A DNA stretch of 64,000 nucleotides from Lachnospiraceae bacterium (GCA_009774245.1 VSNM01000026.1:1-64000); one strand, 5' to 3'; numbered from the stretch's first letter, positions 17,423 through 27,291 are shown. A program made the numbers and translations. The notes: generated by a model not told the origin, from the sequence alone.

Positions 17423-19494
17423 CGATACCCACATTCTTTCTCATATTCGACAATCAAATCCCTATTCGCAATCTCATAAGGATTGAGCAGCGTATCTTCA
17501 AAATCTTCCGAGGCTACCAGTGGCTCATACCATCCCTTTGACTGAAAGTATTCCTTGAGATACTCATCATCAAACATTCTCCCATGGCGTGCATAGATTT
17601 CATTCCGCGCCAGCCGGCACTGCTCGGCAGTGAATCCTTCCAGTTCTGATTTTGATATATATCTAATGTCGCTGCCCGCAAGTACATATTCCTGGATGTC
17701 AGTTCCATGTGCAAGCGCAAATCTCCATGCATTCAACAGGCTTTCCGAATCCGAGAGCGCCTGGATTTCCCACTGGTAATATTCAAAAGTATCCTCAAGA
17801 TCATGGTTTACCGCGCTGCTGACATCTGCCGCGTCAGGGCAGTATCTCCATCGGAGTAACTGATCTCCATCAAAATACAGTCTGCTAGAGTCAATCCCCT
17901 CATAATATGCAAAAAACAGCCTGCCCTCATCATAATAAAAACGCCTGTTGTAATCTGATCCGTCATAATCTTTTTTAACTACAACCGCCTTGATCTGATC
18001 CTGATCAGCGTATGCCAGAATCCCTTCCTCGACCGTTATAACATTATATGAATCAGACGATATCCCATCAACAATCTTATCATACTTATCCCTTATCTGC
18101 AAAACAATATCTTCTACATCTTCATGGCGTCCCTCTTCCGTCTCCGGATTAACAGAATCCATAGACTCTGCCACATACTGATCTGTCTCCGGGCTGTTGT
18201 CCGTGCTGTCTGGGTTGTCCATGCTGTCTGGCACATCCTCCATGAAAGCCGCAGCAGCATTCTCATCCGCCCTATGGCTGTTGTCCGGCTTTTTGGGTAC
18301 AAGCATAATGCACAGAAAAATCAGAAGAATACCGCACACCGCTGCAGCACCGATCAATATGGTCTTTTTGTCCACACCGTCCGCATTCGGAAGTTTGCTG
18401 TGCGGAGTGTCTGCGTGCTCTGGCTTCTCTGGAATATTTGGAGTATTCGGAATATCCGAACGTGACGGTTCACTCTGAGTCTGAATCCTGGGAGGCTCCA
18501 CCACCTTCATCGCGCCCCCATTGGAATACAACGCTGTGTGCAGCGCATCCATGTTCTGCAGCCTGTTCTCGGCATACACCGCCATACCCTGCATGATCGC
18601 CGCGCTCTGCATATCGCTGATATTGACGCCCAACTCTTTCGGAGATTTGAGGGTATCCTCGCGCATACGCTCCATGGACTCTACAGGCGTCACACCAGTG
18701 ATACATTTGTAGATCGTCGCCGTGAGCGCATACACATCCGACCACGGTCCCTGTTTTCCGCGGCTCCTGTACTGCTCCTCCGGCGCATATCCGGGCTTTA
18801 GCATGATGGAAAGACTCTTCTCCGCATTGCCCACAAATTCCCGCGCCGCGCCGAAATCGAGCAGCTTCATGCCGCCGTATTTCGTAATCATGATATTGTC
18901 CGGGCTGATGTCTCTGTGAATCATTCCAGTGTCATGTACCTTTGACAGGGACCGAATCACAGGCTCCATCATCTGAAATGTATTGTCCGCAGATATCTTT
19001 CCGCCGTTCTGCTTTAGATACTGCTTTAATGTAATGCCGTCGATATACTCCATGACGATGTATGCAGTGCCATTCTCATTAAAGAAATCCCGCACCTCGA
19101 CAATGCCGTTCAGATTTGAGAACTTTGCCAGATTCTTCGCCTCATTGATGAAGCCCTCGCGCCATTTACTAACGTCGGCCTCATTTTTGCCGGCATACAT
19201 CGACACCATAGTCGTGGTTTTAGATTCCCGCGTTACAAATCCATTGGGATAAAACTCCTTAATCGCCACCACGAGCTCCAGATTCAGGTCAAAACCGAGA
19301 TAGGTGATGCCAAATCCACCCTCCCCGATCACCTTTCCCACCAGATATTTTCCGGCCAGTATCGTAAATGGCCGCATCTGATGAGACTCTGACTGAATCT
19401 GGCGCAGGTTATAGCCGCAGTGCGGACAATTTCCAACGCTGTCCCTGTTCTCGATTTCCTGCATACATCCGGGACATATTTTATTGATATCCAT
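17419..19494 (-). CDS. Zinc-ribbon transmembrane Ser/Thr protein kinase 3 with YARHG domain
   Basis: This 691-residue protein has an intracellular half nearly identical to kinase 2 (CPGC/CPHC ribbon, K79, [11 protein letters not shown] 213-215). A linker rich in Pro and Asn and a TM helix (about 379-400) follow. Its ectodomain differs: it has strand-rich segments such as [17 protein letters not shown] and then a C-terminal YARHG domain ([10 protein letters not shown], then FQSKGWYEP). It ends in the 4-nt overlap with the amidase lipoprotein gene. The shared kinase and distinct ectodomains point to different ligands feeding the same intracellular targets. Confidence 0.9.
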   Translation of the reverse strand: MDINKICPGCMQEIENRDSVGNCPHCGYNLRQIQSESHQMRPFTILAGKYLVGKVIGEGGFGITYLGFDLNLELVVAIKEFYPNGFVTRESKTTTMVSMYAGKNEADVSKWREGFINEAKNLAKFSNLNGIVEVRDFFNENGTAYIVMEYIDGITLKQYLKQNGGKISADNTFQMMEPVIRSLSKVHDTGMIHRDISPDNIMITKYGGMKLLDFGAAREFVGNAEKSLSIMLKPGYAPEEQYRSRGKQGPWSDVYALTATIYKCITGVTPVESMERMREDTLKSPKELGVNISDMQSAAIMQGMAVYAENRLQNMDALHTALYSNGGAMKVVEPPRIQTQSEPSRSDIPNTPNIPEKPEHADTPHSKLPNADGVDKKTILIGAAAVCGILLIFLCIMLVPKKPDNSHRADENAAAAFMEDVPDSMDNPDSTDNSPETDQYVAESMDSVNPETEEGRHEDVEDIVLQIRDKYDKIVDGISSDSYNVITVEEGILAYADQDQIKAVVVKKDYDGSDYNRRFYYDEGRLFFAYYEGIDSSRLYFDGDQLLRWRYCPDAADVSSAVNHDLEDTFEYYQWEIQALSDSESLLNAWRFALAHGTDIQEYVLAGSDIRYISKSELEGFTAEQCRLARNEIYARHGRMFDDEYLKEYFQSKGWYEPLVASEDFEDTLLNPYEIANRDLIVEYEKECGYR

Positions 19495-19513
19495 TTGTCT
19501 GCTGTCCTTTCCT

Positions 19514-20878
19514 CTATTGTTCTGACTCCCGTACTGACTCCATCAGCTTTGCCTCTATGATTCTCGAGACAGAAGCGTCGATATCTTCCTCCCGAATCCT
19601 TCCATCCGCCACTGCGTCGAGCACCGCGCTGTAGGACGGCTCAAAATAATCTGACATCAGAAGCATATCGCATCCTGCCTGAACTGCCATGACCGCGGCC
19701 TCCTGCGGACTGTAGTGTTCACTAACAGCACCCATATTCAGTGAATCTGTGATGATAATTCCCTGATAGCCCATTTCCTGCCGGAGCAGATCTGTGACAA
19801 TCTGCCTTGAGAGCGTGGCCGGAATATCACTCCCTGTGATATTCGGCGTCGATACATGAGAAACCATGATAAAATCAATCCCCTTATCACATCCGCTTTG
19901 AAATGGCACCAGTTCAATTTCCTTCAATTCTTCCAGCGTCTTGTATGAGTACGCATACCCATTATGGGAATCCTCGATTGTCCCTCCGTGTCCCGGAAAA
20001 TGTTTATAACAAGCCAGTATCCCATGCTCGTGCAGTCCTTTCCTGTACGCCCACGCCATATCGGCCACGACACTGGGATCGCTGCCAAAGGAACGGTCAC
20101 CGATCACCTGATTGGCCTCATTTGTGATCACGTCCGTATCAGGGGCAAAGTCCACATTAAATCCCAGATCAGAGAGATATGTGCCGATTGTACTGGCCGC
20201 AGTGTGAATCACCTCTGTATCGTTCTGCTCTGCAAGCACACCCATCGCCTGGATTTTCTCCACGCCAAACGCGCTGTTGGAACCGACTCTGAGCACCCTG
20301 CCGCCCTCCTCGTCCACGCCGATAAAAAGCGGCAGCCCCCGTGTCTGCATCATGTAATCCTGCGCACCCTGCAGCATGCTCCTCGTCTGCTCCGGCGTCT
20401 GCAGATTTTTTGCAAAATACACAAGACCGCCCACAGGATATCTGTCGAGCGCCGCCTTTGTGGAATCTTCTGTTGCGGTCACATTGTCCGCACCTGTCAG
20501 CTGCTCCGGCGTGATAAAAAACATCTGCGCTACCTTTTCCTCTATGGTCATCTGACTCAGGATTTCCGCTGTGCGCTGCCCTGTCAGCTCTTCCTCTGTA
20601 ATCTGACTTTGTACTTCCCCATTTGATTCGGGCTGTGTCTCCACATCAGTACCTTTATCTTCCGTATCTGATATAGTCTCCCGGCTCTCCTCTGATTCCT
20701 CCGCGCGCGATATTTCCTCTATACCGCTGTCCTCGCCAGTGTCAGGCTGATCAGACTCTACCTGCTCCCTATGCCGTGTTTCCACCTGCTGGTTTACCGC
20801 CGCATACACCGCGATACCTGCCGCGATCAGTGAAATAATAAGAAGGAAAAAAGCGCCCTTTACTTTATTGATATGCAT
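19514..20878 (-). CDS. Glycoside hydrolase family 3, NagZ-type beta-N-acetylglucosaminidase
   Basis: This 454-residue protein has an N-terminal TM/signal anchor (about 8-29) and an acidic linker to about 100, so the catalytic domain is extracellular. GH3 motifs are clear: IGVDEEGGRVLR, the KHFPGHG segment with the DSH dyad in TIEDSHNG, and the nucleophile Asp in IITDSLNMGA. NagZ enzymes remove terminal GlcNAc from muropeptides. It lies 19 nt upstream of kinase 3 on the same strand and 9 nt downstream of the VWA-FHA gene. It would act on the wall together with the amidase. Confidence 0.9.
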   Translation of the reverse strand: MHINKVKGAFFLLIISLIAAGIAVYAAVNQQVETRHREQVESDQPDTGEDSGIEEISRAEESEESRETISDTEDKGTDVETQPESNGEVQSQITEEELTGQRTAEILSQMTIEEKVAQMFFITPEQLTGADNVTATEDSTKAALDRYPVGGLVYFAKNLQTPEQTRSMLQGAQDYMMQTRGLPLFIGVDEEGGRVLRVGSNSAFGVEKIQAMGVLAEQNDTEVIHTAASTIGTYLSDLGFNVDFAPDTDVITNEANQVIGDRSFGSDPSVVADMAWAYRKGLHEHGILACYKHFPGHGGTIEDSHNGYAYSYKTLEELKEIELVPFQSGCDKGIDFIMVSHVSTPNITGSDIPATLSRQIVTDLLRQEMGYQGIIITDSLNMGAVSEHYSPQEAAVMAVQAGCDMLLMSDYFEPSYSAVLDAVADGRIREEDIDASVSRIIEAKLMESVRESEQ

Positions 20879-20887
20879 ATTCGTCCC

Positions 20888-22468
20888 TTACTCCTGCACA
20901 ATCTTGTACTCTGCGGAACCCACGAGCAGGATGTCGCCGCTCTCCACAACAAACTCCCCTGTGATCGGCACGCCGTTCACAAATGTGCCATTTGTCGAAT
21001 TATTATCCTGCACATAGATCTTCTTATCCTTGCTGTACAGGTAACAGTGGATTCCAGAAAGCGCATTGTCATTCTCAAAGCTCAGATCACAGATTTTTTT
21101 CCGCCCTATTGTCTTTTTGCCGTTGAGCGTCAGCGGATATTTCTCCTCCTCGCCGGGCCCTACCTTGTACAGCACAATCCTGATGCTGCCCGGCGATTTT
21201 TTCTCCACTGGCGCCGGGGCAGGTGCATTCTGGTTAAATCCTACTGTTCTACTGCCCTCGCTCCGGTCTAATCCGCTGCCTCCCGATGGAGCTGTCTCCT
21301 TCTTCTTGCCGGATGATATCACGATGATAATTATGATTATGATAATGACAATGATCACCGCCGCAATGCAAACGATCAGTATCATATTGGAGGAATCTTC
21401 TACCGGCGCCTGCTCTGGTATCGTCGATTCCTGCGTCGTCTGTTCCTCCGCTTTGTCGCCTTCGTTTTTATTGATATTGACATTCACCTGCACGCTCTGC
21501 GCTTCCTTGATCGCATCCAGAATATCGCCGACAGGAATCTGCATACCGTCCTTTCCCTTTGCCGCACCGTCAGAGAGCTCCACGCCCAGATAAATATTGC
21601 CGTCCTGCGCTGTCACATCCGCCAGATCAGCAGAGACGATCAGACTGTCCTCGATCACCTTCGTGATCTTCCCGCAGACTTCTTTGCACTCAAACTCGTC
21701 GATCTTGGGCACATAATGCACACCGCCTGCCGAGTATCTGGCAAAGCTCCCCAGAATCTTGGCGCTCTCCAGATCCGCATCCTTATAATTGTCCGGAAGC
21801 AGCGCGACTGTAAATACCGGAATATGCGTCTCCTTTACCTGTGTCTCCGCCTCCGACTGCGTGATGCCATCCTTCTGATCGTCCGCGCCGTCTGAAAAGA
21901 TCACAAGACACCGCTTCTGGTGCACGCTCTTGTCGGTCTTTAGCACATTTAACTCTTCCCGGATGCTCTTGTACAGATCCGTATCTTGATGTGTGACCTC
22001 AATCCCGTCAACAAAATCATTTAATACCTGCGCATTGTCCGTAAACCCTGAGCTTACCAGCTCATCTCCCATCGTCGCGATGCAGAGATTGTCGCCGCTC
22101 TTTTTCGTGTTGACAAATTCCCTCAACGCATCCTTTGCAGTCTCAATCCTTGCCTTATCCATAGAACCGGAGATATCCACCACAAACATATAGGACACCG
22201 GCTCTCCGGAGTCCCTGAATTTCCCGATCGTCTCTATTGCCAGACTCTGCTTGCCAACCATCACAGAACTTTCCGATGTGTCAGGATTGAAATCGCCTCC
22301 CCTGTTATGATTTACATAGATAATAATCTTCCCATTCTCTGTCCTGTACTGATCCATTCCCACAGTGAGGGACTCGTCTGCCTGTACGCCAAAGCAGAAT
22401 GCGCCGCACAACACAAGTGTCATGACCAGGCACAATACCACATTTTTGATCTGTCTGTCTCTCTTCAT
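20888..22468 (-). CDS. VWA-FHA transmembrane protein
   Basis: This 526-residue protein has a signal peptide (to about residue 30, FGVQA-DE) and a von Willebrand A domain with MIDAS motif D98-x-S100-x-S102 (VDISGSMD). A Thr/Glu-rich linker and a strongly hydrophobic Ile/Val TM helix (about 362-386) follow. The C-terminal FHA domain (about 440-526) has GRKK, the conserved SGIHC and NNSTNGTFVNG segments. The VWA part is outside and the FHA part is cytoplasmic, where it would bind phosphothreonine made by the zinc-ribbon kinases. It is the clearest receptor-to-phosphoprotein link in the cluster. Confidence 0.88.
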   Translation of the reverse strand: MKRDRQIKNVVLCLVMTLVLCGAFCFGVQADESLTVGMDQYRTENGKIIIYVNHNRGGDFNPDTSESSVMVGKQSLAIETIGKFRDSGEPVSYMFVVDISGSMDKARIETAKDALREFVNTKKSGDNLCIATMGDELVSSGFTDNAQVLNDFVDGIEVTHQDTDLYKSIREELNVLKTDKSVHQKRCLVIFSDGADDQKDGITQSEAETQVKETHIPVFTVALLPDNYKDADLESAKILGSFARYSAGGVHYVPKIDEFECKEVCGKITKVIEDSLIVSADLADVTAQDGNIYLGVELSDGAAKGKDGMQIPVGDILDAIKEAQSVQVNVNINKNEGDKAEEQTTQESTIPEQAPVEDSSNMILIVCIAAVIIVIIIIIIIIVISSGKKKETAPSGGSGLDRSEGSRTVGFNQNAPAPAPVEKKSPGSIRIVLYKVGPGEEEKYPLTLNGKKTIGRKKICDLSFENDNALSGIHCYLYSKDKKIYVQDNNSTNGTFVNGVPITGEFVVESGDILLVGSAEYKIVQE

Positions 22469-22483
22469 TATTCTCTCCCCTGA

Positions 22484-23215
22484 CTATTTTACAAATACAG
22501 CCACCGCCGAATTGTTGTCATTTCCTTCTTTTGCCAGATTTCTAATATACCAGCGCATACGCTCAAGCCATTCTCTTGGTGTGGCAGCTTCGCGAAGCGT
22601 CTCCTCCATCTGCTCCTCCGTCACATACTCCCAGAAGCCGTCCGTACAGATCAAAAATGCATTCATTGCGCTCCTGTCCACAGACAGCTCCTTCATCTCC
22701 GGTATCGCATCCTCACATTTCCCGACTGCCTTTAACAGCTTGTTGCGGTCTGTGTGAAAACGAATCGCTTCCATGGGAATTTCCCCCGCCAATACAGCCA
22801 TCCGCGAGACACTGTGGTCGAATGACATATAGGAAAGCGCCCCGTCGACAAAATGATAAATTCTCGTGTCGCCCAGATGCGCCGCAAGCACCTTATCCCC
22901 GCCCAATTCCAGACAGATCAGAGCCATTGTCGTCTTCATCTCACATTCCTTTGTCTGCATCTCCAGCACACGCCCGTTGGCAGTGTCAAACCACATACAG
23001 ATATCGCCGGCCTGCACATCCGCATCAGGAGCCATAGTTTCAAAGCACTCTTTTACCGCGTTGACGGCAGTCATGGAGGCGAGCTTCCCTCCCCCGTGAC
23101 CGCCCAGTCCGTCCGCCACTATAGCACACAGATGATTGTCCTGTCTCACGATAAGGCACGAGTCCTCATTGTACTCACGCCCTCCCTGGTCAGAATAACT
23201 AACCGCTCTTATCAT
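22484..23215 (-). CDS. PP2C-family Ser/Thr phosphatase 1
   Basis: This encodes about 243 residues. I start it at the ATG at 23213-23215, which follows an AGGTGG site by 6 nt. Motifs of metal-dependent PP2C enzymes are present: NEDS, VADGLGGHGGG, the HLGDTR segment and ICTDGFWE near the C-terminus. It is cytoplasmic, with no TM helix. It lies between the membrane FHA protein and the VWA-FHA protein and presumably reverses kinase phosphorylation. Confidence 0.88.
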   Translation of the reverse strand: MIRAVSYSDQGGREYNEDSCLIVRQDNHLCAIVADGLGGHGGGKLASMTAVNAVKECFETMAPDADVQAGDICMWFDTANGRVLEMQTKECEMKTTMALICLELGGDKVLAAHLGDTRIYHFVDGALSYMSFDHSVSRMAVLAGEIPMEAIRFHTDRNKLLKAVGKCEDAIPEMKELSVDRSAMNAFLICTDGFWEYVTEEQMEETLREAATPREWLERMRWYIRNLAKEGNDNNSAVAVFVK

Positions 23216-23226
23216 ATCGATACCAC

Positions 23227-24213
23227 CTAACAATTTAGTTTAAACACATTATTTTCGCCAAACATGATAACATCGCCGTTTTTTAAAGGCATCGGCCTGT
23301 TGATCTCCAGCTTCGTGCCGTTTAATGTCGTACCGTAGGATGAGAACTTGTCTACGATAGACGCGGACCTGTTTTTCCTGTTATATGAAATCTGGCACTG
23401 TATCCGGCTCACGCCTGCACATGTATCAGGAAAGATTACATTGCAGTTATCCACATCCCTGCCAAATGTGATCATGTCCTCGACATCAAATTCAAATCCC
23501 TTGTACATGCCCTCAATCCCCACAAGCTTACACAGGCTGCTCTTTGACACGACATTTTCCCTGCTGTTGTTTCCGCCAGCTTCAAAGCTTCCGCTGAAAA
23601 ACCGGTTCTGCACATAAAATCCACCTACTGTAAAACCGACCAGCAGAAGCAGATTGACAATCTGATATGCGCCTGAAGTGATAAAGAAGAGAGATAAAAT
23701 ACCGGAAATCATACCTGCACCGCGGTAAGCTGTTGTTATCATGACAAAGAGCTTCGTGTAGATACATATGAGAACACCCAGAACCATTCCGACGATAACG
23801 CCGATCACCATCGCCACAGTCGGGCTCTGCGTGATGATCAGCATCAGCAGAAATGTCGCACCAAAGCTTGAAAAAAAAGTCTGTATAAACAAAAATACCT
23901 TGTAAATAAACCATGACAGCGCACCGATCAGGGCGCCAACCAGGATAAATCCGATCACGGCACCGGCGCCCGATTGCGTTATGGCGCCGAGCAGCACCGC
24001 TCCGACGAGACCGCCGCCGAAAAATCCACTGATTACCAGCAAAACTCTGTAAATCTTAATTCCAAAAAAACAATACGCAACCGCAAGTACGAGCGCCGGT
24101 ATTGATACCAGCACGACGATCCACATATACGCCTGTATCACTGGAGCCAGTATCGACAATACGTAATCTATCGTATAGTCCACAGCCAAATCAGCCAAAT
24201 AATCCCCCATCAT
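23227..24213 (-). CDS. Polytopic membrane protein with C-terminal FHA domain
   Basis: This encodes about 328 residues. The start is set by a TTTGGAGG site 5-8 nt before two adjacent ATGs (24213 and 24210). Residues about 30-210 form some seven hydrophobic helices rich in Gly/Val, resembling TMEM198/DUF4203-type membrane domains. An FHA domain at about 230-328 follows, with TFGRD, SRIQC and SSYGTTLNG. The FHA domain would bind phosphothreonine next to the membrane. It lies 11 nt before PP2C 1 and 16 nt after PP2C 2, so all three form one operon. Confidence 0.85.
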   Translation of the reverse strand: MMGDYLADLAVDYTIDYVLSILAPVIQAYMWIVVLVSIPALVLAVAYCFFGIKIYRVLLVISGFFGGGLVGAVLLGAITQSGAGAVIGFILVGALIGALSWFIYKVFLFIQTFFSSFGATFLLMLIITQSPTVAMVIGVIVGMVLGVLICIYTKLFVMITTAYRGAGMISGILSLFFITSGAYQIVNLLLLVGFTVGGFYVQNRFFSGSFEAGGNNSRENVVSKSSLCKLVGIEGMYKGFEFDVEDMITFGRDVDNCNVIFPDTCAGVSRIQCQISYNRKNRSASIVDKFSSYGTTLNGTKLEINRPMPLKNGDVIMFGENNVFKLNC

Positions 24214-24229
24214 ATGTACCTCCAAATTT

Positions 24230-25099
24230 TTAATAATTATCTTCTATAATAATTGCCGTAAAATTGTCCTGATTCTTTTTATTTTTCTGTTCGATGAGAT
24301 AGCGGAGCTTCAATGCTGCCTCCTCCACATCATACCGCAGTATCCCGCACAGCTCCTCCTCGGAGACAGTCTCGATTCCATCCGACATCAGCATAATCCT
24401 GTCTCCCGGATTCAGGATCAGCGGCTCATAATTCTGATCGATCAGGGCGATGCTGCCAGCGCCGATATAGCTTGTGAGCGCCTGCTTATTTGGCTCCGCC
24501 ATGACCTCCTCGAGCGTCATCTCACCATTTAACAGCATCTCATTCAACTGTGTGCCATAGTTATGCAGAACATTGAGCCTCATAAGCTCCTTATTTCGGT
24601 AGAGATAAATGCAACTGTCTCCGATCGAGATCCAGTGCACCTCATGATCCCTGATATGCATCGCCACAAGTGTCGAACCACTCCTGCCAATCCCGTCACT
24701 CCCGAGAAATTCATTGACCTGATCATTGACATACTGTGCCATATTCTCCAGATATTCCGGTATATCCAGCGTCAGCTCGTGCGTGTCAAAATAGCGCAAA
24801 GATTCGATTGCAACCGTCGCGCTCACCTCGGCGCCGTTTGACATGCCGCCCATCCCGTCCGCCACGAGCAGGAGCATTCCCTTCTCCTCCACGATCTCTT
24901 GATTTGCCACGTCGGAATATGCGAAGGAATCCTGCTGGTTTTCCCGCTTTCCGATCGCGTGGACCTTGCCAATCCGCACAGAGGATTCCCTGAATGTTTC
25001 TACCATATAATTTTCGATTCCGTCACTGTAGCGCGGACACTGTGTCTTATTGTCATTCACATCAAAAGTCGTCTTTTTATTCTTTTTAAATATCTGCAT
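24230..25099 (-). CDS. PP2C-family Ser/Thr phosphatase 2
   Basis: This encodes about 289 residues. I start it at the ATG at 25097-25099, which lies inside the 3' end of the upstream FHA gene (14-nt overlap) after a GGAGCAGTGAGG stretch. It begins with a basic segment (MQIFKKNKK). PP2C motifs are RENQQDSF, LVADGMGG, SIGDSCIYLYR and LMSDGIETV. The 14-nt overlap suggests coupled synthesis with the FHA protein. Having two phosphatases for three kinases implies either separate targets or separate compartments. Confidence 0.85.
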   Translation of the reverse strand: MQIFKKNKKTTFDVNDNKTQCPRYSDGIENYMVETFRESSVRIGKVHAIGKRENQQDSFAYSDVANQEIVEEKGMLLLVADGMGGMSNGAEVSATVAIESLRYFDTHELTLDIPEYLENMAQYVNDQVNEFLGSDGIGRSGSTLVAMHIRDHEVHWISIGDSCIYLYRNKELMRLNVLHNYGTQLNEMLLNGEMTLEEVMAEPNKQALTSYIGAGSIALIDQNYEPLILNPGDRIMLMSDGIETVSEEELCGILRYDVEEAALKLRYLIEQKNKKNQDNFTAIIIEDNY

Positions 25100-25724
25100 C
25101 CTCACTGCTCCACTCAAAATCGCTTCCGCACAATGGCATAAACACCAATTCTGTCTTGCCGACAACAACCCTGTCATACATATTTAACTCTACTGTCTGG
25201 AAGATGGCCTTACCATTGTGGCGCACGATGTTTCTCCCCTCTCCCGGCGAAAAATAATAGATCTTATCAATACTGTCGTAGCTCACAACCGCATGGTTTT
25301 CTCTTGAGATCGTCTCATCGCCGTGCACACAGATATCCATCTTTTCGCTCCTGCCAATGTAGTTGTTATCGCTGTGAATCCTGTAATCGCGCCCTTTTTC
25401 CTTACCCTTCACACACACCAGCCATCCCACAACGGGATCGATGCCCATATCCTGATGAACCACTGCAATCGTTCTGCCATCGTCATCGTCATTTACCCCC
25501 GCGCTCTGGGAAAATACCGGTGCGCCTGAAGCCTGCTGCGCGCTGTATCCCATGGGAAGTGTCTTGGAGTCCCCATCCGCATCCACGGACATATTCATAC
25601 CTGCACCCTGCACCGCCCCCAAGGCCACTGTCTTTCCTGTGTTTGTACCAGATTTGCAGTACGGACATTCCGGATTTACCGACACATCATAATAATGTCC
25701 GTTCACACATTTCCTCATTTCCAT
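25086..25724 (-). CDS. Zinc-knuckle plus FHA domain protein
   Basis: This 212-residue cytoplasmic protein begins with a Cys-rich module (C-VNGHYYD then CPYC near residues 6-24) like those found N-terminal to FHA domains in kinase clusters. A linker of about 70 residues follows. The C-terminal FHA domain has YIGRSEK, the conserved SRENH and HNGK segments. It contains several Thr residues in the linker (GKTVALG, GRTIAVV), which are plausible kinase targets. Overlap with PP2C 2 suggests they work as a pair. The Thr inference is mine. Confidence 0.82.
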   Translation of the reverse strand: MEMRKCVNGHYYDVSVNPECPYCKSGTNTGKTVALGAVQGAGMNMSVDADGDSKTLPMGYSAQQASGAPVFSQSAGVNDDDDGRTIAVVHQDMGIDPVVGWLVCVKGKEKGRDYRIHSDNNYIGRSEKMDICVHGDETISRENHAVVSYDSIDKIYYFSPGEGRNIVRHNGKAIFQTVELNMYDRVVVGKTELVFMPLCGSDFEWSSEDADI

Positions 25725-25778
25725 TTTATGTTTCCTCCTGTGTTTATATTAAAGCTTTTATAACTTTCTATTTCATTA

Positions 25779-26102
25779 TTATTTCATTACCTTTACCATA
25801 TACTTATTCTTTTTGTCACCGACATAAAAGCTCTGACCGTTGACGAGACGATAGGAGTTATTCTGCTTAAACCGCACTCCCTCACTTGAAAAAGTACCAT
25901 ATTTGGAGCCAAGATCCGTGACCTCCACATACTTGTCAAATACCTTCACCTGACAGTGAACGCTGCTGATACCCGGCTCGTTGTCGGGATATATGATCGA
26001 ACACTGCCGTGTATCCCTGCCGATCAGTATCGTCTCCGTATCAAGCTCAAAAATAGATCCTGCCATCGCTCCTCCGACGCCATAAAGACATACCTTGCTC
26101 AT
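25779..26102 (-). CDS. Stand-alone FHA domain protein
   Basis: This encodes about 107 residues, starting at the ATG at 26100-26102 after a GAAGGGAG site. It is a single FHA domain: GRDTRQC, the SSVHC His segment and DLGSKYGTFS. It is the first gene of the minus-strand run that goes through the phosphatases, the VWA protein and the kinases. A free FHA domain could act as an adaptor that joins phosphorylated partners. Confidence 0.85.
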   Translation of the reverse strand: MSKVCLYGVGGAMAGSIFELDTETILIGRDTRQCSIIYPDNEPGISSVHCQVKVFDKYVEVTDLGSKYGTFSSEGVRFKQNNSYRLVNGQSFYVGDKKNKYMVKVMK

Positions 26103-26249
26103 CTGATCTCCCTTCTGCATTTAAAAAATACCAAATTTATACAAATTTAACAATTATCTTATCATTTTTTTAACTTGATGTCAATTACCACCCTTACGTT
26201 CCACAAAATAATACCATTATGTTTTTTTTACGAAAATGACCATCTTATA

Positions 26250-26278
26250 TGGACAAAAATAAAAAAATTTTGTAAAAT
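26250..26278 (+). promoter_or_regulatory. Promoter of the CheC-CheY operon
   Basis: TGGACA at 26250-26255, a 17-bp spacer and an extended TGTAAAAT -10 ending at 26278 lie about 43 bp before the CheC start codon. The 218-bp divergent region is otherwise AT-rich. Confidence 0.55.
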
Positions 26279-26320
26279 AAGATTATTCAACATATGTTTC
26301 AAACGAAGAAGGAGTCTGCC

Positions 26321-26914
26321 ATGGATTTTTTTTCAAAAGAGGAGGCAGATGTAATTGGTGAAATCTCCAATATTTCCATTGGATCATCGGCCACAGCGAT
26401 GAATCTGATGCTGGGACAACCGATCACCATTACGACGCCACACGTCACTCTTACACACAAAAACGAAATATTAGAGGACTACGAAAATTCATGTATTCTG
26501 GTACGCGTACAGTACACAGAAGGATTGTTCGGTACAAATATGCTCGTTCTTAAAGATGAGGATGCCAGGATCATCACAGACCTTATGATGGGTAATGGCG
26601 GAACCGGAGAATACGCAAAGGGCGATATTACCGACCTACATATCAGTGCCATATCAGAAGCCATGAACCAGATGACGGCAAGCTCTGCTACAGCGATGAG
26701 TAAGATGTTTCAGAAGAAAATAGACATCTCCCCACCATCCGTTCAGCAGATCATTGTCGAAGACTATGTATTTCCGGACGACATCCGGGATGACCTTTTT
26801 GTTAAGATTAATTTCAAGTTAAGAATCGGAAAGCTGATTGATAGTACGATTATGCAATTGTACCCTTTTGATCTTGCAAATTCCATTTACAAACTATTTC
26901 AGAGGAGGAACTAA
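26321..26914 (+). CDS. CheC-class CheY-P phosphatase
   Basis: This encodes about 197 residues, starting at the ATG at 26321 after an AGAAGGAG site. Two copies of the CheC/FliY/CheX catalytic motif are visible: E14-x2-N17 (GEISNISIG) and E113-x2-N116 (SEAMNQM). It has no C-terminal SpoA switch domain, so it is CheC-like rather than full FliY. It is 3 nt from a CheY gene. No other chemotaxis or flagellar genes are in the window. I infer a dedicated phosphatase for the adjacent single-domain regulator. Confidence 0.85.
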   Translation: MDFFSKEEADVIGEISNISIGSSATAMNLMLGQPITITTPHVTLTHKNEILEDYENSCILVRVQYTEGLFGTNMLVLKDEDARIITDLMMGNGGTGEYAKGDITDLHISAISEAMNQMTASSATAMSKMFQKKIDISPPSVQQIIVEDYVFPDDIRDDLFVKINFKLRIGKLIDSTIMQLYPFDLANSIYKLFQRRN

Positions 26915-26917
26915 CCA

Positions 26918-27280
26918 ATGGGAAAAAATGTTTTAATTGTAGACGACGCAGCTTTCATGAGGATGATGATCAAAGATATCCTGACAAAAAACGGATACAC
27001 CATCGCTGCAGAGGCAGAGAACGGTAAGATCGCTGTTGACAAATACAATGAAGTAAAGCCGGATCTGGTACTCATGGACATCACAATGCCGGAGATGGAC
27101 GGTATCCAGGCGCTCAAGGGCATCAAGGCGATCGATCCAAACGCATCTGTGATCATGTGCTCTGCGATGGGACAGCAGGCGATGGTTATCGAGGCTATCC
27201 AATCAGGCGCGAAGGACTTCATTGTCAAACCCTTCCAGGCGGAGCGCGTGCTGGAAGCAGTCAAAAAGGTAATCGGATAA
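26918..27280 (+). CDS. CheY-type single-domain response regulator
   Basis: This 120-residue receiver domain has acidic D9/D10, phospho-acceptor D54 (LVLMDITMP), S82 at the Thr/Ser switch position and K104 (FIVKPF). There is no output domain. An AGAGGAGG site overlaps the end of the CheC gene. The partner kinase is not encoded nearby. Within this block it may connect a histidine-kinase input to the Ser/Thr phosphosignalling genes on either side, which is speculative. Confidence 0.9.
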   Translation: MGKNVLIVDDAAFMRMMIKDILTKNGYTIAAEAENGKIAVDKYNEVKPDLVLMDITMPEMDGIQALKGIKAIDPNASVIMCSAMGQQAMVIEAIQSGAKDFIVKPFQAERVLEAVKKVIG

Positions 27281-27291
27281 TTCTACATAGC

